A stretch of DNA of 64,000 bases from Mucilaginibacter corticis (GTDB taxonomy: Bacteria; Bacteroidota; Bacteroidia; Sphingobacteriales; Sphingobacteriaceae). The notes beneath the pieces were generated by a model that was given only the letters and a program-made list of their open reading frames with translations, was not told where the DNA came from and made no database searches. Shown piece by piece: positions 25,298 to 35,463 of this stretch. Positions within the stretch are counted from its first letter, which is position 1. The number at the start of each line of letters is the position of its first letter. The stretch lies in NCBI RefSeq assembly GCF_007558865.1, contig NZ_VLPK01000001.1:2046001-2110000 (forward strand), in the 5' to 3' direction. A program made the position numbers and the translations under genes.

Positions 25298-27220
25298 ATG
25301 ATACTAAAATCAACTGTCGACCGGATTATGGAAGCCACAGATATTGTGGAGGTGATAGGCGAGTTTGTGCAGTTAAAAAAGCGTGGCGCCAACTATGTAG
25401 GCCTGTCGCCGTTCGCTAATGAGCGTACGCCCTCGTTCACGGTGTCGCCGGCAAAGGGCATCTTTAAAGATTTCTCATCCGGCAAGGGCGGCAGCGCCGT
25501 TACCTTTTTGATGGAGCTGGAGAAGTTCACCTATCCCGAAGCATTAAAATGGCTGGCCAAGAAATACAGCATCGAGGTTGAAGAAACGGTAGAGACTGCC
25601 GAGAACAGGGAGGAAGAGAACCGGCGTGAAAGCCTGATGATCGTATCGGGGTTCGCTGCTAAGTTCTTCCATGAAAGCCTGCTGGATACCGACGAAGGTA
25701 AAGCCATAGGCCTGAGTTATTTTAAAGAACGCGGCTTTACTGCCGATACCATAAAGAAGTTCGAGCTGGGCTACTCGCCCGACCAATGGGAAGCTTTTAC
25801 CGGCCAGGCTATTAAAGAGGGCTATCAGCCTGAGTTTTTGATAGACAGCGGCCTGTCGGTAAAGCGTGATAACGGTAACCTGTATGACCGTTACCGCGGG
25901 CGCGTGATGTTCCCGATCCATAGCTTTACAGGTCGTGTGATCGCCTTTGGCGGACGGACGCTGAAAAGCGATAAGAACGTGCCCAAATACGTCAACTCGC
26001 CCGAGTCGGAGATCTACCATAAATCAAACGTGCTTTATGGTTTATACTTCGCCAAGAAGTCCATCCGCGAAGAAGATAACTGTTATCTGGTTGAGGGCTA
26101 TGCAGATGTCATATCGGTACATCAGGCGGGCATTGAGAACGTGGTGGCATCGTCGGGTACGTCGCTAACTGTTGAGCAGATCAGGCTGATAGGCCGCCTA
26201 ACCAAAAACATCACCATCTTATATGATGGCGACGCGGCGGGTATAAAGGCGGCAGTACGTGGACTTGACCTGATCCTTGAAGAAGGGCTGAACGTAAAGG
26301 TAGTGCTCTTCCCTGACGGGCATGACCCCGACTCGTACGTTCGACTGGTAGGTACCAACGGCTTTAAGAAGCACATAGAGGACAATAAGAAGGACTTTAT
26401 CCTTTTCAAAACCAACCTGCTGCTTAAAGAGGCCGGTAATGATCCCATAAAGAAATCAGAGGTGATCAGGGATATCGTTGAGAGTATTGCTAAGATCCCC
26501 GATTCGATAAAGGCTTCAGTGTTTATAAAAGAATGCAGCAACCTGTTGCAGATAGACGAGCGCGCACTGCTATCCGAACTGAATAAAATGCGGCAGGCCA
26601 AAGCCAAAAAGGACAGCCAGCAACCCAATGGCCGCATGATAACCCCGGTTGAGGATTACCCGGTAGTTGAGGAGCCTAAAGAAGAACCTAAAGAAACCTA
26701 CTCGCAGGAGAAGGAGATAGTACGCCTGCTGCTGTTGTACGGCAATAAGATGATAGACTGGGATGGCATTGCCAACACCTACATTGGCCCGTTTATGATT
26801 GCCGAACTGAACGACGTGGAGTTTGAGTATCCGGCGGCTAAAACGTTTATAGAGATCTACAGCAAAGAGGTGGAGAACGGCGTATTGCCCGAGGATCAGC
26901 ATTTTATCCATTACCCTGACAAAGAAATTGTTGACCTGGTGGTTACACTAATTGCCACTAAATATACGTTAAGTGAAAACTGGTACGAGATGCATAAGAT
27001 CCTGGTGAGCGATGAGCAGGCCAATATGAAAGCTACCATACTAAGTGCCATATTCCATTTAAAAATGCATAAGGTTGGCAAAATGCTGGATAACTTACGT
27101 ACTGAACTGCAAAACGCTAAAACTGATGAAGACCAGGATATATTGCTTACCCAATACATGCGGATGAAGAAGGTAGAGAAAACCATATCTGATTACCTGG
27201 GATCAGTTATTTTGAAATAA
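25298..27220 (+). CDS. dnaG: DNA primase DnaG, zinc ligands missing
   Basis: 640 residues. DnaG makes RNA primers at the replication fork with DnaB. The N-terminal zinc-ribbon region is recognisable (VGLSPFANERTPSF...FKDFSSGKGG), but the four expected zinc ligands are Ser37, Ala40, Asp58 and Ser61, so no zinc can bind. The RNA polymerase core and TOPRIM are intact: YLVEGYADVIS, SSGTSLT and LYDGDAAGIKA. A C-terminal region follows, where DnaB binds. It is followed by yraN with a one-base overlap. Confidence 0.95.
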   Translation: MILKSTVDRIMEATDIVEVIGEFVQLKKRGANYVGLSPFANERTPSFTVSPAKGIFKDFSSGKGGSAVTFLMELEKFTYPEALKWLAKKYSIEVEETVETAENREEENRRESLMIVSGFAAKFFHESLLDTDEGKAIGLSYFKERGFTADTIKKFELGYSPDQWEAFTGQAIKEGYQPEFLIDSGLSVKRDNGNLYDRYRGRVMFPIHSFTGRVIAFGGRTLKSDKNVPKYVNSPESEIYHKSNVLYGLYFAKKSIREEDNCYLVEGYADVISVHQAGIENVVASSGTSLTVEQIRLIGRLTKNITILYDGDAAGIKAAVRGLDLILEEGLNVKVVLFPDGHDPDSYVRLVGTNGFKKHIEDNKKDFILFKTNLLLKEAGNDPIKKSEVIRDIVESIAKIPDSIKASVFIKECSNLLQIDERALLSELNKMRQAKAKKDSQQPNGRMITPVEDYPVVEEPKEEPKETYSQEKEIVRLLLLYGNKMIDWDGIANTYIGPFMIAELNDVEFEYPAAKTFIEIYSKEVENGVLPEDQHFIHYPDKEIVDLVVTLIATKYTLSENWYEMHKILVSDEQANMKATILSAIFHLKMHKVGKMLDNLRTELQNAKTDEDQDILLTQYMRMKKVEKTISDYLGSVILK

Positions 27221-27585
27221 TGGCGCAGCACAATGACCTGGGCCGACTGGGCGAAAGCCTGGCAAAAACGCATTTAGAACAGGCAGGCTACGAGATACTT
27301 GACGAGAACTGGACACACGGAAAAGCCGAGATTGACCTTATTGCTTATAAGGACAAGGTTATTATATTTGCCGAGGTAAAAACGCGCACCGGCACCGGTT
27401 TTGGCGAGCCCGAAGATTTTGTTGATACACGCAAGCAAAAGCTACTGGCCGATGCTGCCGCCGAATACATTTTTTTGATGGATCACCAGGGCGAAGTGCG
27501 CTTTGATATTATTGCCATACTATTTAAAAACGAAACAAGTTACCGGCTAAACCATATTGAAGATGCGTTTTGGCCATCTGCCTAA
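27220..27585 (+). CDS. YraN/UPF0102 family nuclease-like protein
   Basis: 121 residues. LGRLGESLAKTHLEQAGYEILDENW is the family start, and GKAEIDLIAYKDKVIIFAEVKTR has the D-x(n)-E-x-K motif of restriction-endonuclease folds (Asp, Glu, Lys present). YraN proteins are linked to DNA processing but not clearly characterised. The start overlaps the dnaG stop (TAATG). Confidence 0.92.
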   Translation: MAQHNDLGRLGESLAKTHLEQAGYEILDENWTHGKAEIDLIAYKDKVIIFAEVKTRTGTGFGEPEDFVDTRKQKLLADAAAEYIFLMDHQGEVRFDIIAILFKNETSYRLNHIEDAFWPSA

Positions 27586-27590
27586 TAATT

Positions 27591-28673
27591 ATGAAAAACA
27601 GATCGATACTGCTTATTGCTGCCTTAGCGCTTATTATCTATAGCTGCCAAAGCTGTCAAAACAAAACTGCCGATACCGGCAGTGACATTACTATAAGCCC
27701 CGATGCCGGTACAAGCTATAAAGCGGGTACTGACATCAAAGTAAATGTGCACTATGCCGGGGCGGTAAAGCCCGACTCGATAGTGTATTTGCTGGATTCT
27801 GTAAGGTTATCATCTAAAAAAGATTCATCGGCTTTTAGCATTAAAACGGATAGATTGCCTATGGGCATCAGGATGATCACGGCTAAAGTGTACCAGGCAG
27901 GCAAGGCGCAGGACGTATCGACCAATGTTGTGGTGATGGCTGCCAAAGCACCCGAAGAATTGACCTATAAGGTTGAAAAAGTATTCCCACATGATACCAG
28001 CGCTTATACCGAAGGTCTGTTATACCACGATGGTTATTTATATGAAAGCACTGGTAGCAAAGGAACCTCAGATTTACGTAAAGTAGATTTGACAACAGGC
28101 AAAGTTGTACAAAGGCAGGCAATAGACCCTAAAATTTTTGGCGAAGGCAGTGCTATCATCGGCGATAAGATCGTGATGTTTACTTACACTGAGAAAATAG
28201 GGTATGTGTTTGATAAGAATACTTTTAAGTTGCAGAAAACCTTCACAAACAACGTTGGTGTTGAGGGTTGGGGCGTAACCTATGATGGCAACAAAATGTA
28301 TCTTGATGATAGCACCAATCGTATTTGGTTTTTAGATAAAAATGATTACCATCAAACCGGCTTTATTGATGTTTATGATGATAAAGGCCCTATCGAGAAA
28401 GTAAACGAATTAGAATACATCGACGGTAAACTATACTCCAACGTTTATACTACTGATACCATCTTAGTTATCAACCCTAAAACCGGCGCCGTGTTACAAC
28501 GTGCCGATATGAAAAATTTATTACCAAAGTCGCAGTACCCGGCAAACTGGACAGAATTTGATAAAGGCGAAAACGTACTAAACGGCATAGCCTGGGACGA
28601 AAAAGGCAAACGCCTGTTTGTTACCGGCAAAAAATGGCCGCATCTTTACCAAATAAGTTTAGTAAAGAAATAA
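27591..28673 (+). CDS. Glutaminyl-peptide cyclotransferase lipoprotein, copy 1
   Basis: 360 residues from the ATG at 27591; a longer frame overlapping yraN adds seven residues and is not favoured. Lipoprotein signal with lipobox IYSC. An N-terminal Ig-like region (about 25-110) is followed by the five-bladed beta-propeller of bacterial QC: FPHDTSAYTEGLLY, GWGVTYDGNKMY, VNELEYIDGKLYSNVY and ENVLNGIAWD with FVTGKKWPHLYQI. QC turns N-terminal Gln into pyroglutamate. The surface loop DDSTNRIWF differs from the usual SDGS; catalytic Glu residues appear present. Confidence 0.9.
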   Translation: MKNRSILLIAALALIIYSCQSCQNKTADTGSDITISPDAGTSYKAGTDIKVNVHYAGAVKPDSIVYLLDSVRLSSKKDSSAFSIKTDRLPMGIRMITAKVYQAGKAQDVSTNVVVMAAKAPEELTYKVEKVFPHDTSAYTEGLLYHDGYLYESTGSKGTSDLRKVDLTTGKVVQRQAIDPKIFGEGSAIIGDKIVMFTYTEKIGYVFDKNTFKLQKTFTNNVGVEGWGVTYDGNKMYLDDSTNRIWFLDKNDYHQTGFIDVYDDKGPIEKVNELEYIDGKLYSNVYTTDTILVINPKTGAVLQRADMKNLLPKSQYPANWTEFDKGENVLNGIAWDEKGKRLFVTGKKWPHLYQISLVKK

Positions 28674-28680
28674 TACAGTT

Positions 28681-28700
28681 TACATTACCTTGTTAATGTA
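28681..28700. promoter_or_regulatory. Inverted repeat TACATTA/TAATGTA at the copy 2 promoter
   Basis: A perfect 7-base inverted repeat with a six-base spacer lies across the TTG (-33) element of the promoter at 28690-28719. It could be an operator or the end of the upstream transcript. Confidence 0.45.
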
Positions 28701-28719
28701 AGCGCGGTTACTATATTTG
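28690..28719 (+). promoter_or_regulatory. Promoter of the second cyclotransferase gene
   Basis: TTG (28690-28692), 19 bases, TATATTTG (28712-28719): this is an exact match to the Bacteroidota TTG-N19-TAnnTTTG promoter. The gene starts 70 bases further on. Confidence 0.75.
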
Positions 28720-28788
28720 CCCGTATAAACTAATTATAAGATTAAACCATATAAAGAGGGAAAACATTTTCCTTTTGCTGAATAAATT

Positions 28789-29895
28789 ATGAAGAAAACA
28801 TCAATGTTATTTATTGGTACCGCAGTTATTTTAGCGGCAGGTTGTAAATCCAAAAATGGTGCAGTTGAAAATATAACCATTTCCCCAAAACCAGGGGTTC
28901 TTTCCACTAATGATAAACCGCTTGCTTTCAATGTCAGTTACGAAAAATCTTACAGTCCTGACTCGGTTGTGTATTATTTAGATTCAATACGCGTAGGCGT
29001 AAGGAAGGATTCGTCCGTGATCAGCATAAAAACCGATACGCTGCATATGGGCAAACGGGATGTTACTGCAAAGGTGTATAAAGATGGTAAAATACAAAAT
29101 GTGCAAACTTCCTTTTTGAAGATGCCAAAATATGCGCCGGAACAATGGACCTACACTGTCGTCAAACAATTCCCGCATGATTCGACAGCTAATACAGAAG
29201 GATTATCTTATGAAGATGGGTTTTTATACGAAACAACCGGTGACTCTACAAAAGCCTCTGAGCTTAGAAAGGTGGATATTACAACCGGAAAAGTTGTGCT
29301 TAGCCAAAAAGTAGATAAGCACTACCTAAAAGGCAATACAATTGTTGGCGATAAAATTATTGCGTTTGCACAGAACGATACCGCTGGCTTTGTGTTTGAC
29401 AAAAACACTTTGAAACTTTTAAGTAGATTTAACCCTAAAGCTGCTAATGCAAATTGGGGTGCCGCCTTTGATGGCAGTAAAATATACGTAAGCGATGGTA
29501 ATAACCGTATTTGGCTGCTCGATAAAAACAACTATAAAAACAGGGGCTATATTGATGCCTTCGACAATCAAAGGCCTCTGCCGCCAATAAATGAGTTAGA
29601 GTATATTGATGGTAAGATATATGCCAACATTTACGGGTACGATACATTTGTTGTAATTGATCCAAAGACCGGATCAGTAGACAGAGCCTTAAATATGGTT
29701 AATATCTTCCCTTACGAAGAAAGACCTAAAAGATTTGATGCTAAAGAAAATGTGCTAAACGGTATAGCCTACGATGCAAAAGGCAAGCGTGTTTTTGTTA
29801 CCGGTAAAAGATGGCCTCATGTATACCAGATAGACGTTGTGAGAGGGTTACCTGCTTCTTTAATGAAGTTCTTAAAGAAGAAGAAAAAATCTTAG
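28789..29895 (+). CDS. Glutaminyl-peptide cyclotransferase lipoprotein, copy 2
   Basis: 368 residues, a paralogue of the preceding gene over its whole length, with the same Ig-like front and beta-propeller (FPHDSTANTEGLSY, NWGAAFDGSKIYVSDGNNRIWLLD, INELEYIDGKIYANIYGYD, NVLNGIAYDAKGKRVFVTGKRWPHVYQI). Lipobox AAGC. The canonical SDG loop is kept here. It has its own promoter and terminator, so the duplicates are regulated separately. It ends in a basic KKKKK tail. Confidence 0.9.
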   Translation: MKKTSMLFIGTAVILAAGCKSKNGAVENITISPKPGVLSTNDKPLAFNVSYEKSYSPDSVVYYLDSIRVGVRKDSSVISIKTDTLHMGKRDVTAKVYKDGKIQNVQTSFLKMPKYAPEQWTYTVVKQFPHDSTANTEGLSYEDGFLYETTGDSTKASELRKVDITTGKVVLSQKVDKHYLKGNTIVGDKIIAFAQNDTAGFVFDKNTLKLLSRFNPKAANANWGAAFDGSKIYVSDGNNRIWLLDKNNYKNRGYIDAFDNQRPLPPINELEYIDGKIYANIYGYDTFVVIDPKTGSVDRALNMVNIFPYEERPKRFDAKENVLNGIAYDAKGKRVFVTGKRWPHVYQIDVVRGLPASLMKFLKKKKKS

Positions 29896-29900
29896 GGCAT

Positions 29901-29937
29901 AAAAAAAGCTCTCCGGATTCCGGAGAGCTTTTTTTTA
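29901..29937 (+). terminator. Strong rho-independent terminator
   Basis: AAAAAAGCTCTCCGG and CCGGAGAGCTTTTTT form an almost perfect long stem with a four-base loop; because of the A run before it, it can also stop the reverse-strand pgi transcript. Confidence 0.92.
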
Positions 29938-29955
29938 TAGGACTCAAACCAAAGA

Positions 29956-31608
<1,653 letters not shown>

Positions 31609-31857
31609 TTATGTTTTATAAGCAAAAATATAATTTAATATTAACGTCCATATTAAATTTTAAACTATGTGACATTAGCGTTATTTCAACACGCTTACTA
31701 ACAAGTTTGTTTTAAATTCATTGAATTGTAATATTTATAATGATAAAGCAAGTTTGCTATCATAATTAAAATTTTTATTTGATATATTTGATTCATTGAT
31801 AAATAAAATATTTGTTTATCATTATTTTGTTAATTCAAATTATAAAGTGTAACCGTC

Positions 31858-32292
31858 ATGTTTGAGAAACTTTTTATGCTTGTAAAAAATAACGCCGGGA
31901 TGGCTGTTGTTAACAACCCTGTAATTCCTGTAAAATACCATGAAGCTGTGATCAACGAAGCATCGAGCTCGATCATAGAGGTATTAAAGGGCCAAATGGA
32001 AAATGGTAAGCTAAAAGATCTGATCAAATATTTTCAATACCCGGGCATCTATAATAATCCGTTAATTAACAGCACTGTTAACAAGTTTGCAAACAAGCTG
32101 AACAACTATTATGGTATTGTGCCGGTTGAGGCTTTGTTGATTGCCAAGGAACTGATCCCGCCGGTAATGCAGGAAATGATCCAACAATCAAAAAACGAAC
32201 AAAATACCGATTTCGCTTTAGGCAAGCTATTGTCAATGTTGAGCGGTAACTATAACATGAATAATTTGCTGAGCCAGTTGGCTATAGCCTAA
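31858..32292 (+). CDS. Conserved hypothetical protein, 144 residues
   Basis: 144 residues, soluble and helical, with amphipathic helices (IIEVLKGQMENGKLKDLIKYF; ALGKLLSMLSGNYNMNNLLSQL) similar in character to DUF937-type helical proteins. No signal peptide or known domain can be named. An AT-rich upstream region of 255 bases (31603-31857) holds a TATATTTG word at 31783-31790 without a TTG at the right spacing. It is followed by a terminator at 32317-32346. Confidence 0.6.
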   Translation: MFEKLFMLVKNNAGMAVVNNPVIPVKYHEAVINEASSSIIEVLKGQMENGKLKDLIKYFQYPGIYNNPLINSTVNKFANKLNNYYGIVPVEALLIAKELIPPVMQEMIQQSKNEQNTDFALGKLLSMLSGNYNMNNLLSQLAIA

Positions 32293-32316
32293 ACATATTT
32301 TGATCTACCCATGGAG

Positions 32317-32346
32317 AGCCTGTTTGCTGATGCGGACAGGCTTTTT
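32317..32346 (+). terminator. Rho-independent terminator
   Basis: AGCCTGT and ACAGGCT pair around a 12-base loop and are followed by a T run. It ends the transcript of the hypothetical gene before prfB. Confidence 0.8.
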
Positions 32347-32355
32347 TATTGCATG

Positions 32356-32383
32356 GCGATGGGTTTTAAACTCATCGCTATTA
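32356..32383. repeat. GCGATGGGTTTTAAACTCATCGC repeat
   Basis: Second copy of the palindromic sequence at 24988-25021, with one mismatch in the stem. It lies directly before the prfB promoter element. Confidence 0.65.
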
Positions 32384-32384
32384 T

Positions 32385-32392
32385 TATATTTG
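32385..32392 (+). promoter_or_regulatory. -7 element TATATTTG close to the prfB start
   Basis: TATATTTG fits TAnnTTTG and ends five bases before the prfB ATG. If used, the transcript would be almost leaderless; a -33 TTG at the expected distance is not seen. Confidence 0.4.
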
Positions 32393-32396
32393 CCAC

Positions 32397-33489
32397 ATGA
32401 CTAAAGAACAGATCCAGGATTTAAGGGATAGACTAATTTCCCTGAGGAGGCATCTTTGACATCGACAAGAAGCTTGATGCATTAAAAATAGAACAGGACG
32501 AAACACTCGGCCCTCATTTTTGGGATCACCCCAAAGAGGCCGAAAAGGTTTTGGCATCCATCAAAACAAAAAAAGTTTGGACAGACGAGTATCAGAAAGT
32601 AGCATCAGTTATTGATGATACCGGCGTTATGTTTGATTTTTACAAAGGCGGCGATGCTACTGAGGCCGAAATGCAGGAGCAGTATGACGAAGCCATTAAA
32701 GTGGTCGAAGAACTGGAGTTTAAAAACATGCTCTCGGCCGAAGAAGATCAGTTTAACGCCGTACTGCAGATAACCGCAGGCGCTGGCGGCACAGAGAGCT
32801 GCGACTGGGCCGGCATGCTGATGCGGATGTACATTATGTGGGGCGAAAAGAACGGCTATAAAGTAACCGAGCAGGATTTCCAGGAAGGGGAGTCGGCGGG
32901 GGTTAAAACCGTTACGCTGCAGTTAGAGGGCGAGTTTGCCTACGGCTATTTAAAAGGCGAGAACGGTGTACATCGCCTGGTCCGCATTTCGCCGTTCGAC
33001 TCGAACGCTAAACGGCATACCTCATTTGCGTCGGTTTATGTTTACCCTTTGGTCGACGATACCATTGAGATAGAAGTTAACCCTGCCGACATTGAGTTTG
33101 AAACTTTCCGTTCTGGCGGCGCGGGCGGCCAAAACGTAAATAAGGTTGAAACCGCCGTACGTTTATACCACAAACCATCGGGCATTATTATCAAGAACCA
33201 GGAGTCACGATCGCAGTTGCAAAACAAGGATAACGCTATCCGCCTGTTGAAATCTCAGTTATATGAGATCGAGATGCGTAAGCGCCAGGAAGCCACCAAC
33301 AAAATTGAAGGCAGTAAAAAGAAAATAGAATGGGGCTCGCAGATCCGCAACTATGTGCTGCACCCGTATAAGCTGGTTAAGGACCTGCGTACTGATCACG
33401 AAACATCAAACGCCTCGGCTGTATTGGATGGTGATCTGAACGATTTCCTGAAAGCCTACCTCATGGAGTTTGGCGGACCGAAGGGGTAA
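32397..33489 (+). CDS. prfB: Peptide chain release factor 2, with programmed +1 frameshift
   Basis: RF2 reads UGA and UAA. Reading from ATG 32397 gives 20 codons and then an in-frame TGA at 32457-32459; AGGAGG at 32445-32450 sits just upstream as in the classic RF2 autoregulatory site (AGGAGG CAT CTT TGA C). A +1 slip at CTT continues at 32458 in the frame that runs to 33489, giving 363 residues. RF2 marks are intact: the GGQ loop ([10 protein letters not shown]) and the SPF stop-codon tripeptide (ISPFDS). The total length is normal, so this is not a pseudogene. Confidence 0.96.
32445..32460 (+). promoter_or_regulatory. RF2 programmed frameshift site
   Basis: Internal Shine-Dalgarno-like AGGAGG, then CAT, CTT slippery codon, TGA stop and C. 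Low RF2 slows stopping at the TGA and lets the ribosome slip, a known autoregulatory loop. Confidence 0.95.
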
Positions 33490-33502
33490 CCAAATCAATT
33501 CC

Positions 33503-33599
33503 ATTGTCATTTCGAAACGAGGAACGAGTGAGAAATCTATACACAGAAAAGTAGCCTATCTGCATGTGTATAGATTTCTCCCGTTGGTCGAAACGACAG
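33503..33599. repeat. Dispersed palindromic repeat, copy B
   Basis: ATTGTCATTTCGAAACGAGGAACGAGTGAG at the left end and TTCTCCCG...TCGAAACGACAG at the right form an inverted repeat around TCTATACAC/GTGTATAGA. It lies between prfB and the histidine kinase. Relatives are at 20114, 48091 and 60031. Confidence 0.85.
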
Positions 33600-33722
33600 C
33601 ATAATTATGTAATATTTCCCCAAATTCTCACCCGCAACCCCCACTTACTCATTGCGGGTTGATACATATTCCTGCCAGCCTCATCTTTGGTGATAATTAT
33701 TAACTTTAAATACTTTATCGCC

Positions 33723-35450
33723 ATGAAAATCAATATTTTTTTAATCATTTTTTGCTTTGTAAGCTTAAACTTATCTGCACAGTTTGAGGGGCATCATGGT
33801 ACACAGTTTGGTAATTATATTTATTTTGATGCCTTGCCCGATCAGCATAACGTGCTCTTTAAAAATAATATTCATGGCATTTACGTGCCTGATGATGCTG
33901 TGTTTCGTATTTTTAGTAAAGACGTGTCAGACCAAAAACTGGCATCGCCTATAGCATTAGGGGTTAAATTGAATCCTAATGAAATGTTTTACGGGATGAT
34001 GCCTGTTCAATCGTTTAATAGAAGTTTTCCGGCGTTTCATATCAAAGGCACTTCGTCAGCTGTGGTTATTGCCATGGGTATTAACAAAAATAACATAGGC
34101 GACTATCGCTATAGAGTGGTACTTAATGACAGTGTCGAAATTGTGCACTGGTCGAATATACCCAGGCTTGATCAGCAATATGGAGCCAAACAGCCTTACG
34201 GTTTTATTGGCAATTTTAGTTATCCCGGCAAACAGACACTAGTAGAGGTAATTAACATTAAAAATTATAATCTGCGCACAGGAGTAGTTTTTGATTGGCG
34301 ATCAAACCTGAAGCCTTTCCCTTTTGGCGTTATCGCATCAGTGTCCAAAAATAGTCCTTCCGGTTCAGCTGATTTTAGTGCGAAAAGAGATTCCGCAACG
34401 CAAAGGATAACAGAAATCAGTTGTGTAAAAGGTACCGTGGGTACAATTAACGTACATTTAAGGCAACATCCGGGTGTTGCTTATGGGTCATCTATCGACC
34501 GTTTTGGTACCGACGGCAAGCCAATTTACCGAGGTTTTGGATTAGACGAGGATGCCTCGGGCGAAATTAAGTTTGATGTGGATACTTTACCGCCAGGAAA
34601 TTATACGATATCCATTTTCCCTTTTGGCGGTGGCAATAATGGTATCATGGTTTCGGCAGATCAGGCAATTAGTATTGATTTGATTATAACTGCACCGAAA
34701 TCCACGTCCATCCTTGAGAAGAAAACGTCATATAAGCAATTATTACCTTACCTTACCGGGGCAGCGCTATCAATAGCGCTGCTTTTTTGGCTTTATCGCA
34801 GGCAGGTAAATATCCGCCTCACCAGGTCTGTACAAGCCAGGCAAAATGTCAATCTTAAAATACGGGCCATACGCGCGCAGCTTAATCCGCATTTTATGTT
34901 TAACGCGCTAACCTCCATTCAAAACCTTGTAAATAAAAATGATATGGAAAGCGCTAATCATTACCTGTCGCGGTTTGCAAGCCTTACCCGTAAGGTGTTA
35001 AATACAGGCGAAAAAGAACTGATCAGCCTTGAAGACGAACTGAAAATATTGGACGATTACCTGCAAATGGAACAATTGCGTTTCGGCTTTCAATATCATA
35101 TCCATACTGATGCTGACATAAATGTTGCCAATATAGAGATACCGGCCATGCTGCTGCAACCATTTGTTGAAAACGCGGTTAAACATGGCGTAGCCGATCT
35201 TCGCGATCGCGGAGAAGTTAAGGTTACCATCCGTAAAGAAAATAATAACCTGAACCTTATCATTACAGATAATGGCATGGGTTTTATACAAACCGGGGCG
35301 ATGAGTAATAGTAATTCATTCGGTTTAAAACTAAGCGAAGAGCGGATAGAATTACTGAACCAACTCTACACCGGGCAACCGTTTAAGCTGAACATAAAAA
35401 CCGGCGATACGGGCACTACGGTAACTATTACTTTAACCGATTGGATATAG
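33723..35450 (+). CDS. LytS-type sensor histidine kinase with secreted N-terminal domain
   Basis: 575 residues from the ATG at 33723; an earlier start at 33687 adds residues that interrupt the signal peptide. Signal peptide (FCFVSLNLSAQ), a long periplasmic domain (about 20-335), one transmembrane helix (about 338-356), then the His_kinase domain with the phosphoacceptor in LNPHFMFNALTS (His390), followed by a HATPase domain (LQPFVENAVKHG; DNGMGF). Partner of the next gene. The periplasmic domain is of unknown ligand. Confidence 0.88.
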   Translation: MKINIFLIIFCFVSLNLSAQFEGHHGTQFGNYIYFDALPDQHNVLFKNNIHGIYVPDDAVFRIFSKDVSDQKLASPIALGVKLNPNEMFYGMMPVQSFNRSFPAFHIKGTSSAVVIAMGINKNNIGDYRYRVVLNDSVEIVHWSNIPRLDQQYGAKQPYGFIGNFSYPGKQTLVEVINIKNYNLRTGVVFDWRSNLKPFPFGVIASVSKNSPSGSADFSAKRDSATQRITEISCVKGTVGTINVHLRQHPGVAYGSSIDRFGTDGKPIYRGFGLDEDASGEIKFDVDTLPPGNYTISIFPFGGGNNGIMVSADQAISIDLIITAPKSTSILEKKTSYKQLLPYLTGAALSIALLFWLYRRQVNIRLTRSVQARQNVNLKIRAIRAQLNPHFMFNALTSIQNLVNKNDMESANHYLSRFASLTRKVLNTGEKELISLEDELKILDDYLQMEQLRFGFQYHIHTDADINVANIEIPAMLLQPFVENAVKHGVADLRDRGEVKVTIRKENNNLNLIITDNGMGFIQTGAMSNSNSFGLKLSEERIELLNQLYTGQPFKLNIKTGDTGTTVTITLTDWI

Positions 35451-35463
35451 TAAATTGCAGCGC

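Noticed and set aside
32457..32459. prfB as a pseudogene because of an in-frame TGA
   Set aside because: The AGGAGG-CTT-TGA-C context is the known RF2 frameshift site and both parts join to a full RF2.
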